Part shown: one piece after another, positions 37,731 through 46,550 of the stretch
How the letters are laid out: each line of letters opens with the position of its first letter
Numbering within the stretch: the first letter of the stretch is position 1
Source of the DNA: Clostridium lacusfryxellense
GTDB taxonomy: Bacteria; Bacillota; Clostridia; Clostridiales; Clostridiaceae
DNA: 64,000 nucleotides
Assembly (NCBI RefSeq): GCF_018861735.1
Contig: NZ_JAHLEB010000001.1
Span: 248,001-312,000, forward strand
Direction: 5' to 3'
The notes under the pieces: generated by a model
The model's input: only the letters and a program-made list of their open reading frames with translations
What the model was told of the DNA's origin: nothing
The model's database searches: none
Position numbers and translations under genes: made by a program

Positions 37731-38492
37731 TTATTTCTCCTCCTTTTTACTAATGATTGTTAGGAATATTTCTTCTAATGTAGGTTGTTTTTCAACATAT
37801 TCAACTTTTGCAGGTGGGAATAATTTTTTAAGTCCATCTAGTGTGTCTAGAGCAATGATTTTTCCTCCATGAAGAATAGCGATTTTATCTGCAAGTTTTT
37901 CTGCTTCCTCTAAATATTGAGTTGTTAAGAATACTGTAGTTCCTGCAGCTGATAACTCTTTTACAATTTTCCAAACTTCTAAACGTGCTTCTGGATCAAG
38001 ACCTGTCGTTGGCTCGTCTAGGAAAATAATCTTTGGATTTCCTACAAGACTCATTGAGATATCAATTCTTCTTTTCATCCCTCCAGAGTAAGTACCAACT
38101 CTGCGGTCTGCAGCCTCTGACATACCAAAGCGATTAATTAACTCACTTGCTACTTGATTTGGATTTTTAAGATGTCTAAGTTTTGCTATCATTTGAATAT
38201 TTTCACGTCCAGTTAAAATTTCATCTATAGCAGCAAACTGACCAGTAAGACTGATTGAACCTCTAATCTCCCCTGGATTTTTTTCAATATCAAAACCATT
38301 GATTACAACACTTCCGGAATCTGCCTTAAGTAAAGTAACCATGATTCTAATCATCGTTGTTTTTCCAGATCCATTGGAACCTAGTAATGCAAAGATACCT
38401 CCTTGCTCTACTTCAAAATCTACTCCTTTGAGTACTTCTACATCTTTGTAAGATTTCTTTACCCCATTAATTTGTATGATGTTTTTTTTCAT
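37731..38492 (-). CDS. ABC transporter ATP-binding protein (DrrA-like)
   Basis: 253 residues. Walker A LGSNGSGKTT, the signature YSGGMKRR, Walker B IIFLDEPTTGLD and the H-loop replaced by Gln (LTTQY) are typical of the daunorubicin-resistance DrrA subfamily. It energises drug or lipid export together with the adjacent permease, whose gene is broken. AAAGGAGG precedes the ATG. The 5' leader holds several hairpins. Confidence 0.9.
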   Translation of the reverse strand: MKKNIIQINGVKKSYKDVEVLKGVDFEVEQGGIFALLGSNGSGKTTMIRIMVTLLKADSGSVVINGFDIEKNPGEIRGSISLTGQFAAIDEILTGRENIQMIAKLRHLKNPNQVASELINRFGMSEAADRRVGTYSGGMKRRIDISMSLVGNPKIIFLDEPTTGLDPEARLEVWKIVKELSAAGTTVFLTTQYLEEAEKLADKIAILHGGKIIALDTLDGLKKLFPPAKVEYVEKQPTLEEIFLTIISKKEEK

Positions 38493-38513
38493 TTACTTTC
38501 CTCCTTTTAGTCG

Positions 38514-38583
38514 GACCCCGGGGTAATTAAACCCACTCGCTCCCGCTCGTAAATTACCCGTTAAAGTCCATTTAGGACTTTAA
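38514..38583 (-). promoter_or_regulatory. Structured leader of the ABC exporter gene
   Basis: TTAAAGTCC (38561-38569) pairs with GGACTTTAA (38575-38583). GGGTAATT (38521-38528) pairs with AATTACCC (38552-38559), and CCCCGGGG lies just beyond. Both hairpins end shortly before the AGGAGG of the minus-strand ABC gene, so attenuation or translation control is possible. Confidence 0.5.
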
Positions 38584-38653
38584 CCCCCTCTACAATGTAG
38601 TAATCTTACTCAAAGTTGCATCTAATCCTTAGAATGCAGCCTGAGTAGTTATC

Positions 38654-38701
38654 ATAAAAAATGAGCCGACAACTGTGATTTCACTCACATGTTATCGGCT
38701 C
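38654..38701 (-). terminator. Terminator after the KTR protein gene
   Basis: GAGCCGACAAC (38663-38673) pairs with GTTATCGGCTC (38691-38701), with an inner TGTGA/TCACA stem, and a T-tract follows on the minus strand. The stop codon of the gene lies within the stem. Confidence 0.8.
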
Positions 38702-38880
38702 TGCGTCTTTGCGTCTGGCTCTTTAATAACTGATATATTCATTTGTTTTACATTGATTATCGTTTCCAGTTTACACCTCGGACAAAATAGTGGGAAGTTT
38801 TCAAGCACTGTATCATCACGTATCTTGACCCTTGTTTTGTTTCCACAGACTGGGCATAAAATCCACTCATATTCACACAC
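38692..38880 (-). CDS. Cysteine-rich KTR domain protein
   Basis: 62 residues. WILCPVCGNKTRVKIRDDT and LFCPRCKLET give two CPxC knuckles and the KTR motif of this small zinc-binding family. From memory, such genes are common in Tn916/Tn1549-like elements and in PadR/DUF1048 clusters. The likely start is GTG. It is downstream of the two DUF1048 genes and codirectional with them. Confidence 0.85.
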   Translation of the reverse strand: MCEYEWILCPVCGNKTRVKIRDDTVLENFPLFCPRCKLETIINVKQMNISVIKEPDAKTQSR

Positions 38881-38898
38881 TCTAATCTACCATCCCTT

Positions 38899-39249
38899 TT
38901 ACTTTGTTTTATTCGTAACCTTTTTCATGGCCTCATTAACTTCTTGGTTAACAGATTCTTGACAGATGTCTGTGTAAGTTTTTGAATCTTTGATTAGATC
39001 GTCGCAGAATGTCGCTACGTCACTGCCCGTCACTTCAAGCACGCCTTTCCCGAAGGTAGCGCCCTCTTCAAAAAGATCAATAATCCCAGAGAGTAAACCT
39101 ATTCCGCCTTCTAGCTCAACAGGGCCGACCTTATATAGATATTTTTGAATCTCTTTATAAACAATCTGATAATCTTTTGGGAGCGCTTTGACACGCACCA
39201 CGTGCGCTCGCCACTCTTTTTTGCCTTCGATGATATCTTGTATTCTCAT
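38899..39249 (-). CDS. DUF1048 family protein (second)
   Basis: 116 residues, all-helical. ALPKDYQIVYKEIQKYLY and TFCDDLIKDSKTYTD are the DUF1048 hallmarks. The family lies next to PadR regulators and may act with them in stress or drug response; its biochemical role is unknown. It follows the first DUF1048 gene by 9 bp. GC is well above that of the surrounding genes. Confidence 0.88.
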   Translation of the reverse strand: MRIQDIIEGKKEWRAHVVRVKALPKDYQIVYKEIQKYLYKVGPVELEGGIGLLSGIIDLFEEGATFGKGVLEVTGSDVATFCDDLIKDSKTYTDICQESVNQEVNEAMKKVTNKTK

Positions 39250-39258
39250 TTTAGCCTC

Positions 39259-39606
39259 CTAATTACCTAATTTTTTAGCAATATTATTGTTGAGTTGCTT
39301 GCGCCACTTGTCGCGAAAGGAATTTGCCCCGTCTTCGCCGGCCAGCGCGGAGCAGAAGCCTTTTATATCGTCATCCAAAACCTCTTTTATACTCTGACCG
39401 TCCGCAGCCGTTTCTTCGAGAAGGCCAAGCACACCGTCAAGAATAGGCATGAGGTTGCGACCTGTAAAATCTGAGTGCGGCCAAAGATTAGCTTTAATTT
39501 TTTCCCATGCCGCTTGATAATCAGATGGTAGTTTTTTGGCTCGCAGTTCAAAAGTTATCATTTCTTTAGTCATGTCGCTTCCCGTGATTTTTTCCCAAAG
39601 ATTCAT
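39259..39606 (-). CDS. DUF1048 family protein (first)
   Basis: 115 residues, paralog of the next gene (KLPSDYQAAWEKIKANLW and GFCSALAGEDGANSFRDKW). It starts 2 bp after the PadR stop codon, so translation is probably coupled. The DNA is strikingly GC-rich (for example around 39300-39360), unlike the neighbours, which points to recent transfer from a higher-GC Firmicute. Confidence 0.88.
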   Translation of the reverse strand: MNLWEKITGSDMTKEMITFELRAKKLPSDYQAAWEKIKANLWPHSDFTGRNLMPILDGVLGLLEETAADGQSIKEVLDDDIKGFCSALAGEDGANSFRDKWRKQLNNNIAKKLGN

Positions 39607-39608
39607 TA

Positions 39609-39929
39609 TTATTTCTCCTTTAACTCGTTAATTTTTGATGATACAAATTCCCATTTTGTCCAGAACCCCTTCAGCTCCTCGCGCCCCGCGTCGTTGAGTT
39701 TGAAAAACTTTCGTGGCGGTCCCATATCAGATGGCTTTTTTTCTATGTCCACTAGTTTATTCTTCTCAAGCCGCACCAAAATGGTGTAAACTGTCCCATC
39801 TACAACGTCTGAAAATCCTAGGGCGTTCAGCCTCCGCGTGATCTCGTAACCGTAGATTTCCTCGCGGCTTATAATTTCAAGGACGCTACCTTCTAGTACA
39901 CCCTTTAACATTTCCGTAATATTTTTCAG
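39609..39929 (-). CDS. PadR-family transcriptional regulator
   Basis: About 107 residues. The winged helix reads EEIYGYEITRRLNALGFSDV and DGTVYTILVRLEKNKLVDIE, the DNA-binding core of PadR, with a short C-terminal helix for dimerisation. I prefer a CTG start at 39929 because GAGGTG lies 6 nt upstream; TTG 39956 or ATG 39902 are alternatives. It is first gene of the DUF1048 pair operon and probably represses it until a ligand binds. GC-rich like the next two genes. Confidence 0.88.
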   Translation of the reverse strand: MKNITEMLKGVLEGSVLEIISREEIYGYEITRRLNALGFSDVVDGTVYTILVRLEKNKLVDIEKKPSDMGPPRKFFKLNDAGREELKGFWTKWEFVSSKINELKEK

Positions 39930-40140
39930 TTGAATCACCTCTTCACTATTTAGCAATACTGGTATCTAGTATTAATTACTACCACTATATAGTATCACGT
40001 AGTAGTGGTGGTGTCAATATGATATATTTATTTTTTAGAGTGTATTTTTATAATTCATATAAAATAAATTGTAATTCACTTTGTATTTAATATATGGTAA
40101 AATAACGTAAACTAATTAGCTTTTCGAAAGGATAGTGCAA

Positions 40141-41067
40141 ATGATTTATTTATTTTTAGCTATAATATGTAGTTCATCCATTGCACTTATTTTTAAATAT
40201 AGTGAAGGAAATGAAATGAATAGGTATGCGGTTACCAGTTCAAATTATTTTACCGCATTTACAGTAAGCTTATTTATGATATTGTTTCAATCGCATATAA
40301 AAATTTATAATATGGGTATTTCACTAACCAATTTTGCTCATGAGTTTACAAAAGTTATAATAAAAAATAATGGTGTATTTTCAGAAGGTGCTAGTTTATC
40401 ATGGGCAATATTGCTTGGATTGATAGGAGGAATATTCTTCTTTTTATCATTTGTTTATTATCAAAAGAGTGTAGGGAAAAATGGCGCGGCGATTTCAGGC
40501 ACGTTTGGAAAGTTGGGAATTTTAGTTCCAATGATATTCTCTGTTATTATATGGAAAGAAATCCCCAGAATTCTACAATGGGTTGGAATTTTTATGGCGC
40601 TATTTTCAATTGTTTTTGTGAATATTTCTTCGAATAAAGATGAGAGTGGTAATATACGTGTAAACTTAACTTTAATATTGTTATTCTTATTTGGAGGAAT
40701 GTCAGAATTTCAAAATAAGTTATTTCAACAATATGCTCTTGCAGAATATAAGAATGTATTCTTATTTTTTATATTTGTTATGGCATTTATCTTGAGTTTA
40801 TATTTTGTTATAAAATCAAAAGCAAAAGTAACGAAGAAGGACTTAATTGTAGGATTTTTAGTTGGTATACCAAATTTATTCTCTTCATATTTTCTTATAA
40901 TGGCTTTAAGCTTTATGCCTACATCTATAGCTTTTCCTGTATATAGTGCAGGAAGTATAATCTTTATAAGTCTGGGTGAAGTGCTTTTATTTAAGGAGAA
41001 GATATCAAAAAAGAATAAAGCTGCTATTTTATTAGTGATTTTAGCTTTAGTACTGATTAATATTTGA
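40141..41067 (+). CDS. EamA-family (DMT) transporter
   Basis: 308 residues, about ten membrane helices in two EamA halves. YYQKSVGKNGAAISGTFGKL is a conserved helix-loop region, and the second half has GFLVGIPNLFSSYF. Family members export metabolites or amino acids through the inner membrane. ATG 40141 has AAAGGA 8 nt upstream; a GTG six bases earlier is less likely. A 40-bp relic of a paralog lies at 32896. Confidence 0.88.
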   Translation: MIYLFLAIICSSSIALIFKYSEGNEMNRYAVTSSNYFTAFTVSLFMILFQSHIKIYNMGISLTNFAHEFTKVIIKNNGVFSEGASLSWAILLGLIGGIFFFLSFVYYQKSVGKNGAAISGTFGKLGILVPMIFSVIIWKEIPRILQWVGIFMALFSIVFVNISSNKDESGNIRVNLTLILLFLFGGMSEFQNKLFQQYALAEYKNVFLFFIFVMAFILSLYFVIKSKAKVTKKDLIVGFLVGIPNLFSSYFLIMALSFMPTSIAFPVYSAGSIIFISLGEVLLFKEKISKKNKAAILLVILALVLINI

Positions 41068-41164
41068 TATCTATTGTAATAAGTTGTATTTCTAAATTAT
41101 AGAAAACATGTTACAATTTAAGTGAAATTATGAATAAACAAATAGATTTTTGGAGGGGATATGA

Positions 41165-41653
41165 ATGGATACTATTATAAAAATATATCTGATTATGATT
41201 ATCTTTTTTTTGATATTAGTAATAATACAATTATATACAGTAATCCGTCAAGGGAAACTTATTATAAACGCAGAGAAAAGTAGGTTTTCTGCTATTTGGT
41301 GGGTTGTGGGGATTACAATTTGGATTCTGCTGATTATATTTTACTGTGTATTAGGGTATTTAAATTATAGGAATAACACTTATATTAATATTTTAGGGAA
41401 TATAATGTGGATTGAAATTGCAATTTTTAATATATTAAGGATGCTTAAAAGTTCGGGAATAAGAGAAAATGGTATAAATGGCTCTGGAAGCTTTTATAAA
41501 TGGTCTAAAGTTGAAAGTTATAGTTGGATATCACCAACTATTATTCAATTTGAAGTTAATACATTCTTCAAAACTAATTACAGTTTTAAATTTACCATAA
41601 AAGAACAATTAATATCAAAAGTAAATGAAACAGTACAAAAATACGTTCCTTAA
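41165..41653 (+). CDS. DUF5673 domain membrane protein
   Basis: 162 residues. Three membrane helices (about 4-26, 42-65, 74-92) precede a C-terminal domain with the pattern GIRENGINGSGSFYKWSKVE and SYSWISPTIIQFEV, which fits DUF5673. The function is unknown. GGAGGGG precedes the ATG. Confidence 0.7.
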   Translation: MDTIIKIYLIMIIFFLILVIIQLYTVIRQGKLIINAEKSRFSAIWWVVGITIWILLIIFYCVLGYLNYRNNTYINILGNIMWIEIAIFNILRMLKSSGIRENGINGSGSFYKWSKVESYSWISPTIIQFEVNTFFKTNYSFKFTIKEQLISKVNETVQKYVP

Positions 41654-41767
41654 ATTATTTATAATACCTAGAATTGCAGGCACATTCACATTTGGATGAT
41701 ATAAATAATTTCACTGGGTATAATAATTACAAAAAGATAAATATCGTATGAAAGGGGAGTTTACTTA

Positions 41768-42040
41768 ATGGATATTAAAAAAGGAGAAAATAGTTTTTTT
41801 GTAGGGGATAATGAGAAAGAATCATTAACTAAGATAGAATTTGGACAAATTGGTGATACGATAATAATCAATCATACTATTGTATCAGAACAGTTAAAAG
41901 GTCAAAATGTAGCCATGCAGTTGCTTGAAAAGGTTGTTGATCTTGCGAGAGAAAAAAATAAAAAAATAATTCCTATATGTACCTATGCTAAAGCTAAATT
42001 GAATAAAAATGATCAGTATTTAGATGTGCTACAAAAGTGA
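41768..42040 (+). CDS. Small GNAT-type acetyltransferase (YjdJ-like)
   Basis: 90 residues, the size of the short GCN5-like N-acetyltransferase family. It holds IINHTIVSEQLKGQNVAMQL (acetyl-CoA loop, Q/R-G-x-G/A variant) and IIPICTYAKAKL. It is expected to acetylate a small molecule or protein. AAAGGGGAG is upstream. It lies alone. Confidence 0.8.
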   Translation: MDIKKGENSFFVGDNEKESLTKIEFGQIGDTIIINHTIVSEQLKGQNVAMQLLEKVVDLAREKNKKIIPICTYAKAKLNKNDQYLDVLQK

Positions 42041-42134
42041 AGAAAAGGGTAAATTGCATTTTTCTAAAGTAAGAAGTGCTGCGATTTAACCTGATTAATT
42101 AGCACATTAGAAAGGCTATCATAGGAGGATAATT

Positions 42135-42500
42135 ATGAAAATTACTACAATTAAAGAAAATGGTGTAGAAATTGCTGTTGTAAGCAGCAGTGAGTTAATA
42201 ATAACTGATGTTCAGTCATCATTAGATTTCATAGCAACAGTAAATTATGAAGTAGGTTGTGAGCGTATAATTTTGAATAAATCAGCAATATGTGAGGACT
42301 TTTTCAACTTAAAAACACGGCTTGCTGGAGAAATATTACAAAAGTTTATTAATTATCATACAAAAATTGCTATAGTTGGAGACTTTTCTGTGTATACAAG
42401 CAAGAGTTTAAAAGATTTCATCTATGAGAGTAACAAAGGCAAGGATATATTTTTCTTGTCAAATGAAAAAGAAGCTGTTGATAAATTGAGCATTGTTTAA
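42135..42500 (+). CDS. DUF4180 domain-containing protein
   Basis: 121 residues. DVQSSLDFIATVNYEVGCER, ILNKSAICEDFF and KFINYHTKIAIVGDFSVYTS are DUF4180 hallmarks. It is often seen beside transcription factors or in small stress operons; its role is unknown. AGGAGG precedes the ATG. Confidence 0.88.
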   Translation: MKITTIKENGVEIAVVSSSELIITDVQSSLDFIATVNYEVGCERIILNKSAICEDFFNLKTRLAGEILQKFINYHTKIAIVGDFSVYTSKSLKDFIYESNKGKDIFFLSNEKEAVDKLSIV

Positions 42501-42662
42501 GTCATAATTGAAGAAACCAAGTTATAAACTTAATCAATATAATATAAATATTTATAATCTTAATAATTTGTTTTAAATCACATTCTTATGGCTAAAATAA
42601 ATATACAATAGAGCCATAGGAAAGCAATAATAAAAGAAAATAAAATATTAGGAGGAAAAAAT

Positions 42663-43004
42663 ATGAACACTAAATTTTTCAAAAATATAGAGGTTGCAAA
42701 AGCATTAGGACTAAAAGAAGAGGTATTATATGTAGAGAATCAAGTTGTCAGTAAAACATTAACACAAACCAATAACGTTAGCATAACACTATTTGCTTTT
42801 GATAAGGGAGAAGAAATAAGTACACATTCAGCACCTGGAGACGCATTAGTATATGTAACAGAGGGACAGGTTACAATTACAGTAGGAGAAAATGCTCCGG
42901 TTAAAGTGAGCGAAGGCGAAATGATATTAATGCCAGCAAATACACCTCATGGACTCGTGGCTAATGAGAGATTTAAAATGATGTTAGTTATAGTGAATGG
43001 TTAG
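42663..43004 (+). CDS. Cupin domain protein
   Basis: 113 residues forming one cupin barrel: ISTHSAPGDALVYVTEG (motif 1, reduced to a single His) and MPANTPHGL (motif 2). It may bind a metal or small ligand. AGGAGG sits upstream. It shares a terminator with the converging ferredoxin relic. Confidence 0.85.
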   Translation: MNTKFFKNIEVAKALGLKEEVLYVENQVVSKTLTQTNNVSITLFAFDKGEEISTHSAPGDALVYVTEGQVTITVGENAPVKVSEGEMILMPANTPHGLVANERFKMMLVIVNG

Positions 43005-43005
43005 T

Positions 43006-43048
43006 AAAAAGCTTATCTTATAGATTAATCTATGAGATAAGCTTTTAT
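43006..43048. terminator. Bidirectional terminator
   Basis: AAAAGCTTATCT and AGATAAGCTTTT frame a further TATAGATTAATCTATG stem. It serves the cupin gene and the converging EFR1 remnant. Confidence 0.8.
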
Positions 43049-43469
43049 TTTAATGTGAGGATTATGGTATCTTTCTTTATTTAATGAATCATTTTTATAT
43101 TCAATTGCTTCATTTGGACACCAGTGAAGGCATGCCATACATTGCTCACAATGTTGTTTCCATGAAGGCTTTTTATCTATTATCTCTATATTTTTGACTG
43201 GGCATACCTTTAAGCAAATTCCACAGTTAGTACATTTTGAGTTCGTCCAAAAACCTTTAGAAAAATCACTTGGATTAAAAGCAAGGTACATTTTTTCTTC
43301 AGAGATCTTATCGTTTATAATATCGATTTTGTTAATTATATTATTATTAATTTTTGATACTATATTTAATGTGATCGATTTTTGTACTGTGAGGTAAGTT
43401 ATCACTTAAATCTTTAGCTATCTTTAAAGAATTGCCTGTTCCACTAAAATAGTAAATAGTTGTACTCAT
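43025..43469 (-). pseudogene. EFR1-family ferredoxin gene with internal deletion
   Basis: From ATG 43469 the minus strand reads STTIYYFSGTGNSLKIAKDL, the flavodoxin P-loop of EFR1 proteins, but the frame stops after about 40 codons. In another frame the C-terminal part is intact: CTNCGICLKVCP and CEQCMACLHWCP, two 4Fe-4S sites. The central part of the flavodoxin domain is missing. The intact 126-residue C-terminal frame could still be translated from GTG 43405, but there is no ribosome site. Confidence 0.82.
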
Positions 43470-43660
43470 TATATCAACTCCTGATAAATAAATTCATTAT
43501 TATACTATCATAAAGATAATTTATTTACAATTTCTGTACAAGTCTTTGATACTTGAAGAAATATAATAATGTAAAAGTATACATAATATGCTATAATTTC
43601 GTTAGATTTAAGTCGAGTTTGTAATCTAGTATGTCTCAATATGTGGGGGTTTATTATACC

Positions 43661-43929
43661 ATGTTATCATTAATTCTAATATTAATATCTATTCTATGTT
43701 TACTTTTGTATTCAGGATTTTTCAAAAAAAAATAAAGGCGCCATAAAGTATAGCAAGAAATGATGAGGATGAACGTTTTATCATTGAAAAACTTGACATT
43801 CAATATGTAAATATGCGTATTCCTAAGCTATCAAGTATGGATAATTTTGAATTTTGTACCGAAGATTTAGCTAAGATATATACTGATAAAATAAGAAATA
43901 TATTGTTAAACATTAATGGATTTAAATAA
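43661..43929 (+). pseudogene. Remnant of an unknown membrane-anchored protein
   Basis: ATG 43661 starts a 24-codon hydrophobic segment ending in FFKKK. After a frame change the sequence reads DERFIIEKLDIQYVNMRIPK and then ends NILLNINGFK. It looks like the two ends of one gene after a deletion. I do not recognise the family. Confidence 0.4.
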
Positions 43930-43940
43930 ACTATTTTATA

Positions 43941-44305
43941 AATACAAAAGGGGAGTTCACTTTGTGAACTTCCCTTTCAAAATATATCATATTTAATTTC
44001 AATTTAAGTAGAGTATAGTCATTATTTTTTAATTAAAGTATTTTTCTGTGTCTTTTACATATATTAAAGACCTTTTACTTATAAAATTGTACTATCCTCT
44101 AAACACTGTGGTAATTCAATTTGAACCATTGGACTATCCCCTTTCTATTAGAGATTATTTTAGTTAATCTAATGAAAGTTAATAAGTTTGTGGAATTACT
44201 TCCACGATCTTTGTAGTAAACAAAATTTTCTTTCTTTGTTTATGAACTTATAATAACATAATAATATATGTTTGTAAAGAACTATTTTCAATTAATAATA
44301 AATAT
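43941..44305 (+). repeat. Dispersed noncoding repeat, copy C
   Basis: The closest partner is copy A: same hairpin, same central block and same end (AATTAATAATAAATAT). It holds an extra stretch of about 45 bp near 44190-44235 that is absent from A. Confidence 0.8.
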
Positions 44306-44402
44306 CAGTTGATGCATAATTAAAAGATAAATATATTGTAGTAATATTATATAAGCTAGGCTGAAGTTTATATAATCTAAACAGGTTTAAGTAGGTTATT
44401 CC

Positions 44403-44435
44403 ATGTATAAATATGGTATACTTGGTTTAAATAAA
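44403..44435 (+). promoter_or_regulatory. Extended -10 promoter, twin of the one at 19,864
   Basis: ATGTATAAATATGGTATACTTG with TGG-TATACT. It lies about 100 bp upstream of the nitroreductase start. Confidence 0.55.
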
Positions 44436-44538
44436 TGTAAATTAAATTTTTAAAAATTAAAAAAGTTTGAATTGAAATTTGGTGCAATTTAATGATAAGT
44501 CTAAGCTTAAACTCAATGATAACTTAAAAGGAGCAAGT

Positions 44539-45375
44539 ATGGAATTTCAAAAGTCAGTTATTGAACTTATAAAGATGAGGACATCGAGCAGATCATATGA
44601 TCAAAAAAACATTGAAAGTATAAAACTTAAAAAGCTAAAGGATTATATTACAAAGATTAATGAAGAAACAAAATTAAGGGTTAGGTTTATATTTACACAA
44701 AGTAATGATAACGATGTTAAGCAAGTAAAAAAAATGGGGACGTATGGAGTTATATCAGGTGCCAATTCATTTATTATTGGAATATTAGATAAAGAAGAAA
44801 AAGATGCGCTTGAATTTGGATATTTATTTGAAAAAATTGTTCTCTTTGCAACGGATTTAGGACTTCAAACATGTTGGCTAGGTGGAACTTTTAATAAGAG
44901 TAATTTTGAACAAAATATGAGTTTACTTGATAATGAATTCATACCCATCGTTTCTCCTGTAGGAATAAAAAAAGAAAAGCCTAGAGTTTTTGAATCAGCT
45001 ATGAGAGCACTTGTTGGTGCTAATAAACGAAAACCCTGGAGTGAATTATTTTTTGTAGCGGATAGTTTAGCACCATTAAATGAAGACAGTGCAGGTCAAT
45101 ATGCTGTTCCATTAGAGATGGTAAGACTTGGACCTTCTGCTTCTAACAAACAACCTTGGAGAATTATAAAGGAAGAGAATACATATCACTTTTATCTTTC
45201 CAGAACAAAAGGCTATGGAGTAACTGGTTATGATATGCAAAAAAACGACATTGGTATAGCTAAATGCCATTTTGAGTTATCTGCAAATGAGCTTGGGTTA
45301 AAAGGCACATGGGTAGAAATAAAAAAAATAAGCACACCAAATGACTGGGAATATTGTTGCAGCTGGTTTAATTAA
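44539..45375 (+). CDS. Nitroreductase-family protein (TM1586 type)
   Basis: 278 residues from ATG 44539, with AAAGGAG 7 nt upstream; a longer start at 44479 has no such site. MRTSSRSYDQKNIE opens the FMN-binding fold and LGLQTCWLGGTFNKS and RLGPSASNKQPWRI give two nitroreductase-like halves in one chain, as in TM1586-type proteins. It would bind FMN and reduce nitro or quinone compounds with NAD(P)H; the substrate is unknown. Confidence 0.85.
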   Translation: MEFQKSVIELIKMRTSSRSYDQKNIESIKLKKLKDYITKINEETKLRVRFIFTQSNDNDVKQVKKMGTYGVISGANSFIIGILDKEEKDALEFGYLFEKIVLFATDLGLQTCWLGGTFNKSNFEQNMSLLDNEFIPIVSPVGIKKEKPRVFESAMRALVGANKRKPWSELFFVADSLAPLNEDSAGQYAVPLEMVRLGPSASNKQPWRIIKEENTYHFYLSRTKGYGVTGYDMQKNDIGIAKCHFELSANELGLKGTWVEIKKISTPNDWEYCCSWFN

Positions 45376-45377
45376 TA

Positions 45378-45420
45378 TTTTAAAAGGGAAGTTCACTTTT
45401 TGTGAACTTCCCTTTTAAAA
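45378..45420. terminator. Bidirectional terminator
   Basis: A perfect 19-bp stem based on GGGAAGTTCAC/GTGAACTTCCC with a T loop. It has the same core as the hairpin that opens repeats A and C, and ends both the nitroreductase gene and the converging dehydrogenase gene. Confidence 0.85.
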
Positions 45421-45431
45421 TAATTTATAAA

Positions 45432-46550
45432 TCACTTGTAATATGCAAACACATCTTCTCTTGAATGAATTTCGAAATTTTGTGGAAGTGGAAGAGCTTT
45501 TAAATCTTTTCCTACAAATCTACCATCTACATAATATTCAACTCCACAAAAGGTTTCAAACCACATAAGAATTTTATCAATAAATGGAGTTTTAACTTCC
45601 ATCAATTCACAAAAACTCTTAATAATGCATAGTCCATATGGGAAATCTTCAAGAAAATATCTTGAATTAAAATCTGGAATATAACCTTTTTCTGTTTTTA
45701 TAAGTGGAGACTGTATATTATTAAGTGCAGGTTTATTGCTAATTTGCTCAGTTATCTGCTGGGCGGTATCAGCTTTGAAATACGCCTTTACAAAACCAAA
45801 TTTCTTCAAATCAATAGTTCCGAGCTTAAGGCATAAGTTCTGGACCTCTTCATCAGTGGCTATTAACATTTCTGAACATTCATCCGTCCACTCGTTATAA
45901 AATTGAATCATATTTTCCCAATATACTCCTTCTTTATAATTGTGAAAGATTCCATAAAGTCTTGCAGTATGAAGAATTGGATTAGCTGGTGTAAGCGAAA
46001 CTTGTAGAAAATTTTCTAGGGGATTGCACTTCATATTAAGTATGTGTTCCAATGCCTTGCATACATCAGATGTATTACGAGCAGGAATAGCTCCTATAAA
46101 AAGTTCATCTTTCTTACCCAAGTCATACACAGATTTTCCGTACTCCTTTAATCTAGAAATACCATGAACCCTCTGAAATCCGAATATTGTACAGCCGTTT
46201 TCAATAAGATCTTTGCAATAGAATTCTCCACCACCATTACCTGGCATCATGCCAATCCAAACTTCTTTTTTTAGAAAAGGCTTTATTCTTTGAATCGTTT
46301 TACTGAATATATGAGATGGAAGAGTAGATATAATGATGTCAGCATCCTGTATAACTTCTTGTGGGTTACTAGATATCACATCAATCTTTCCTGTGTATTT
46401 AATTGTTCCATCATTATTACAAACCTCAATAATGTTGTTCCAATCATCTGGCCTGGAAGTCAATAGTCTTACAGAAACATCCTCGTTTCTTCCGATGTCT
46501 CCCATTAAAAGTGTACCTATATTTCCACCACCTAAAATACATACATTCAT
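45432..46550 (-). CDS. Octopine/nopaline (opine) dehydrogenase family protein
   Basis: 372 residues. The Rossmann motif CILGGGNIGTLL starts the chain, followed by DIIISTLPSHIF. The C-terminal helical opine-dehydrogenase domain has NPILHTARLYGIFHNY, in which the His is the family catalytic residue. Members join an amino acid to a 2-oxo acid with NAD(P)H; in this genus it may serve opine-type metallophore or fermentative redox reactions, but no synthase is nearby. Confidence 0.82.
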   Translation of the reverse strand: MNVCILGGGNIGTLLMGDIGRNEDVSVRLLTSRPDDWNNIIEVCNNDGTIKYTGKIDVISSNPQEVIQDADIIISTLPSHIFSKTIQRIKPFLKKEVWIGMMPGNGGGEFYCKDLIENGCTIFGFQRVHGISRLKEYGKSVYDLGKKDELFIGAIPARNTSDVCKALEHILNMKCNPLENFLQVSLTPANPILHTARLYGIFHNYKEGVYWENMIQFYNEWTDECSEMLIATDEEVQNLCLKLGTIDLKKFGFVKAYFKADTAQQITEQISNKPALNNIQSPLIKTEKGYIPDFNSRYFLEDFPYGLCIIKSFCELMEVKTPFIDKILMWFETFCGVEYYVDGRFVGKDLKALPLPQNFEIHSREDVFAYYK

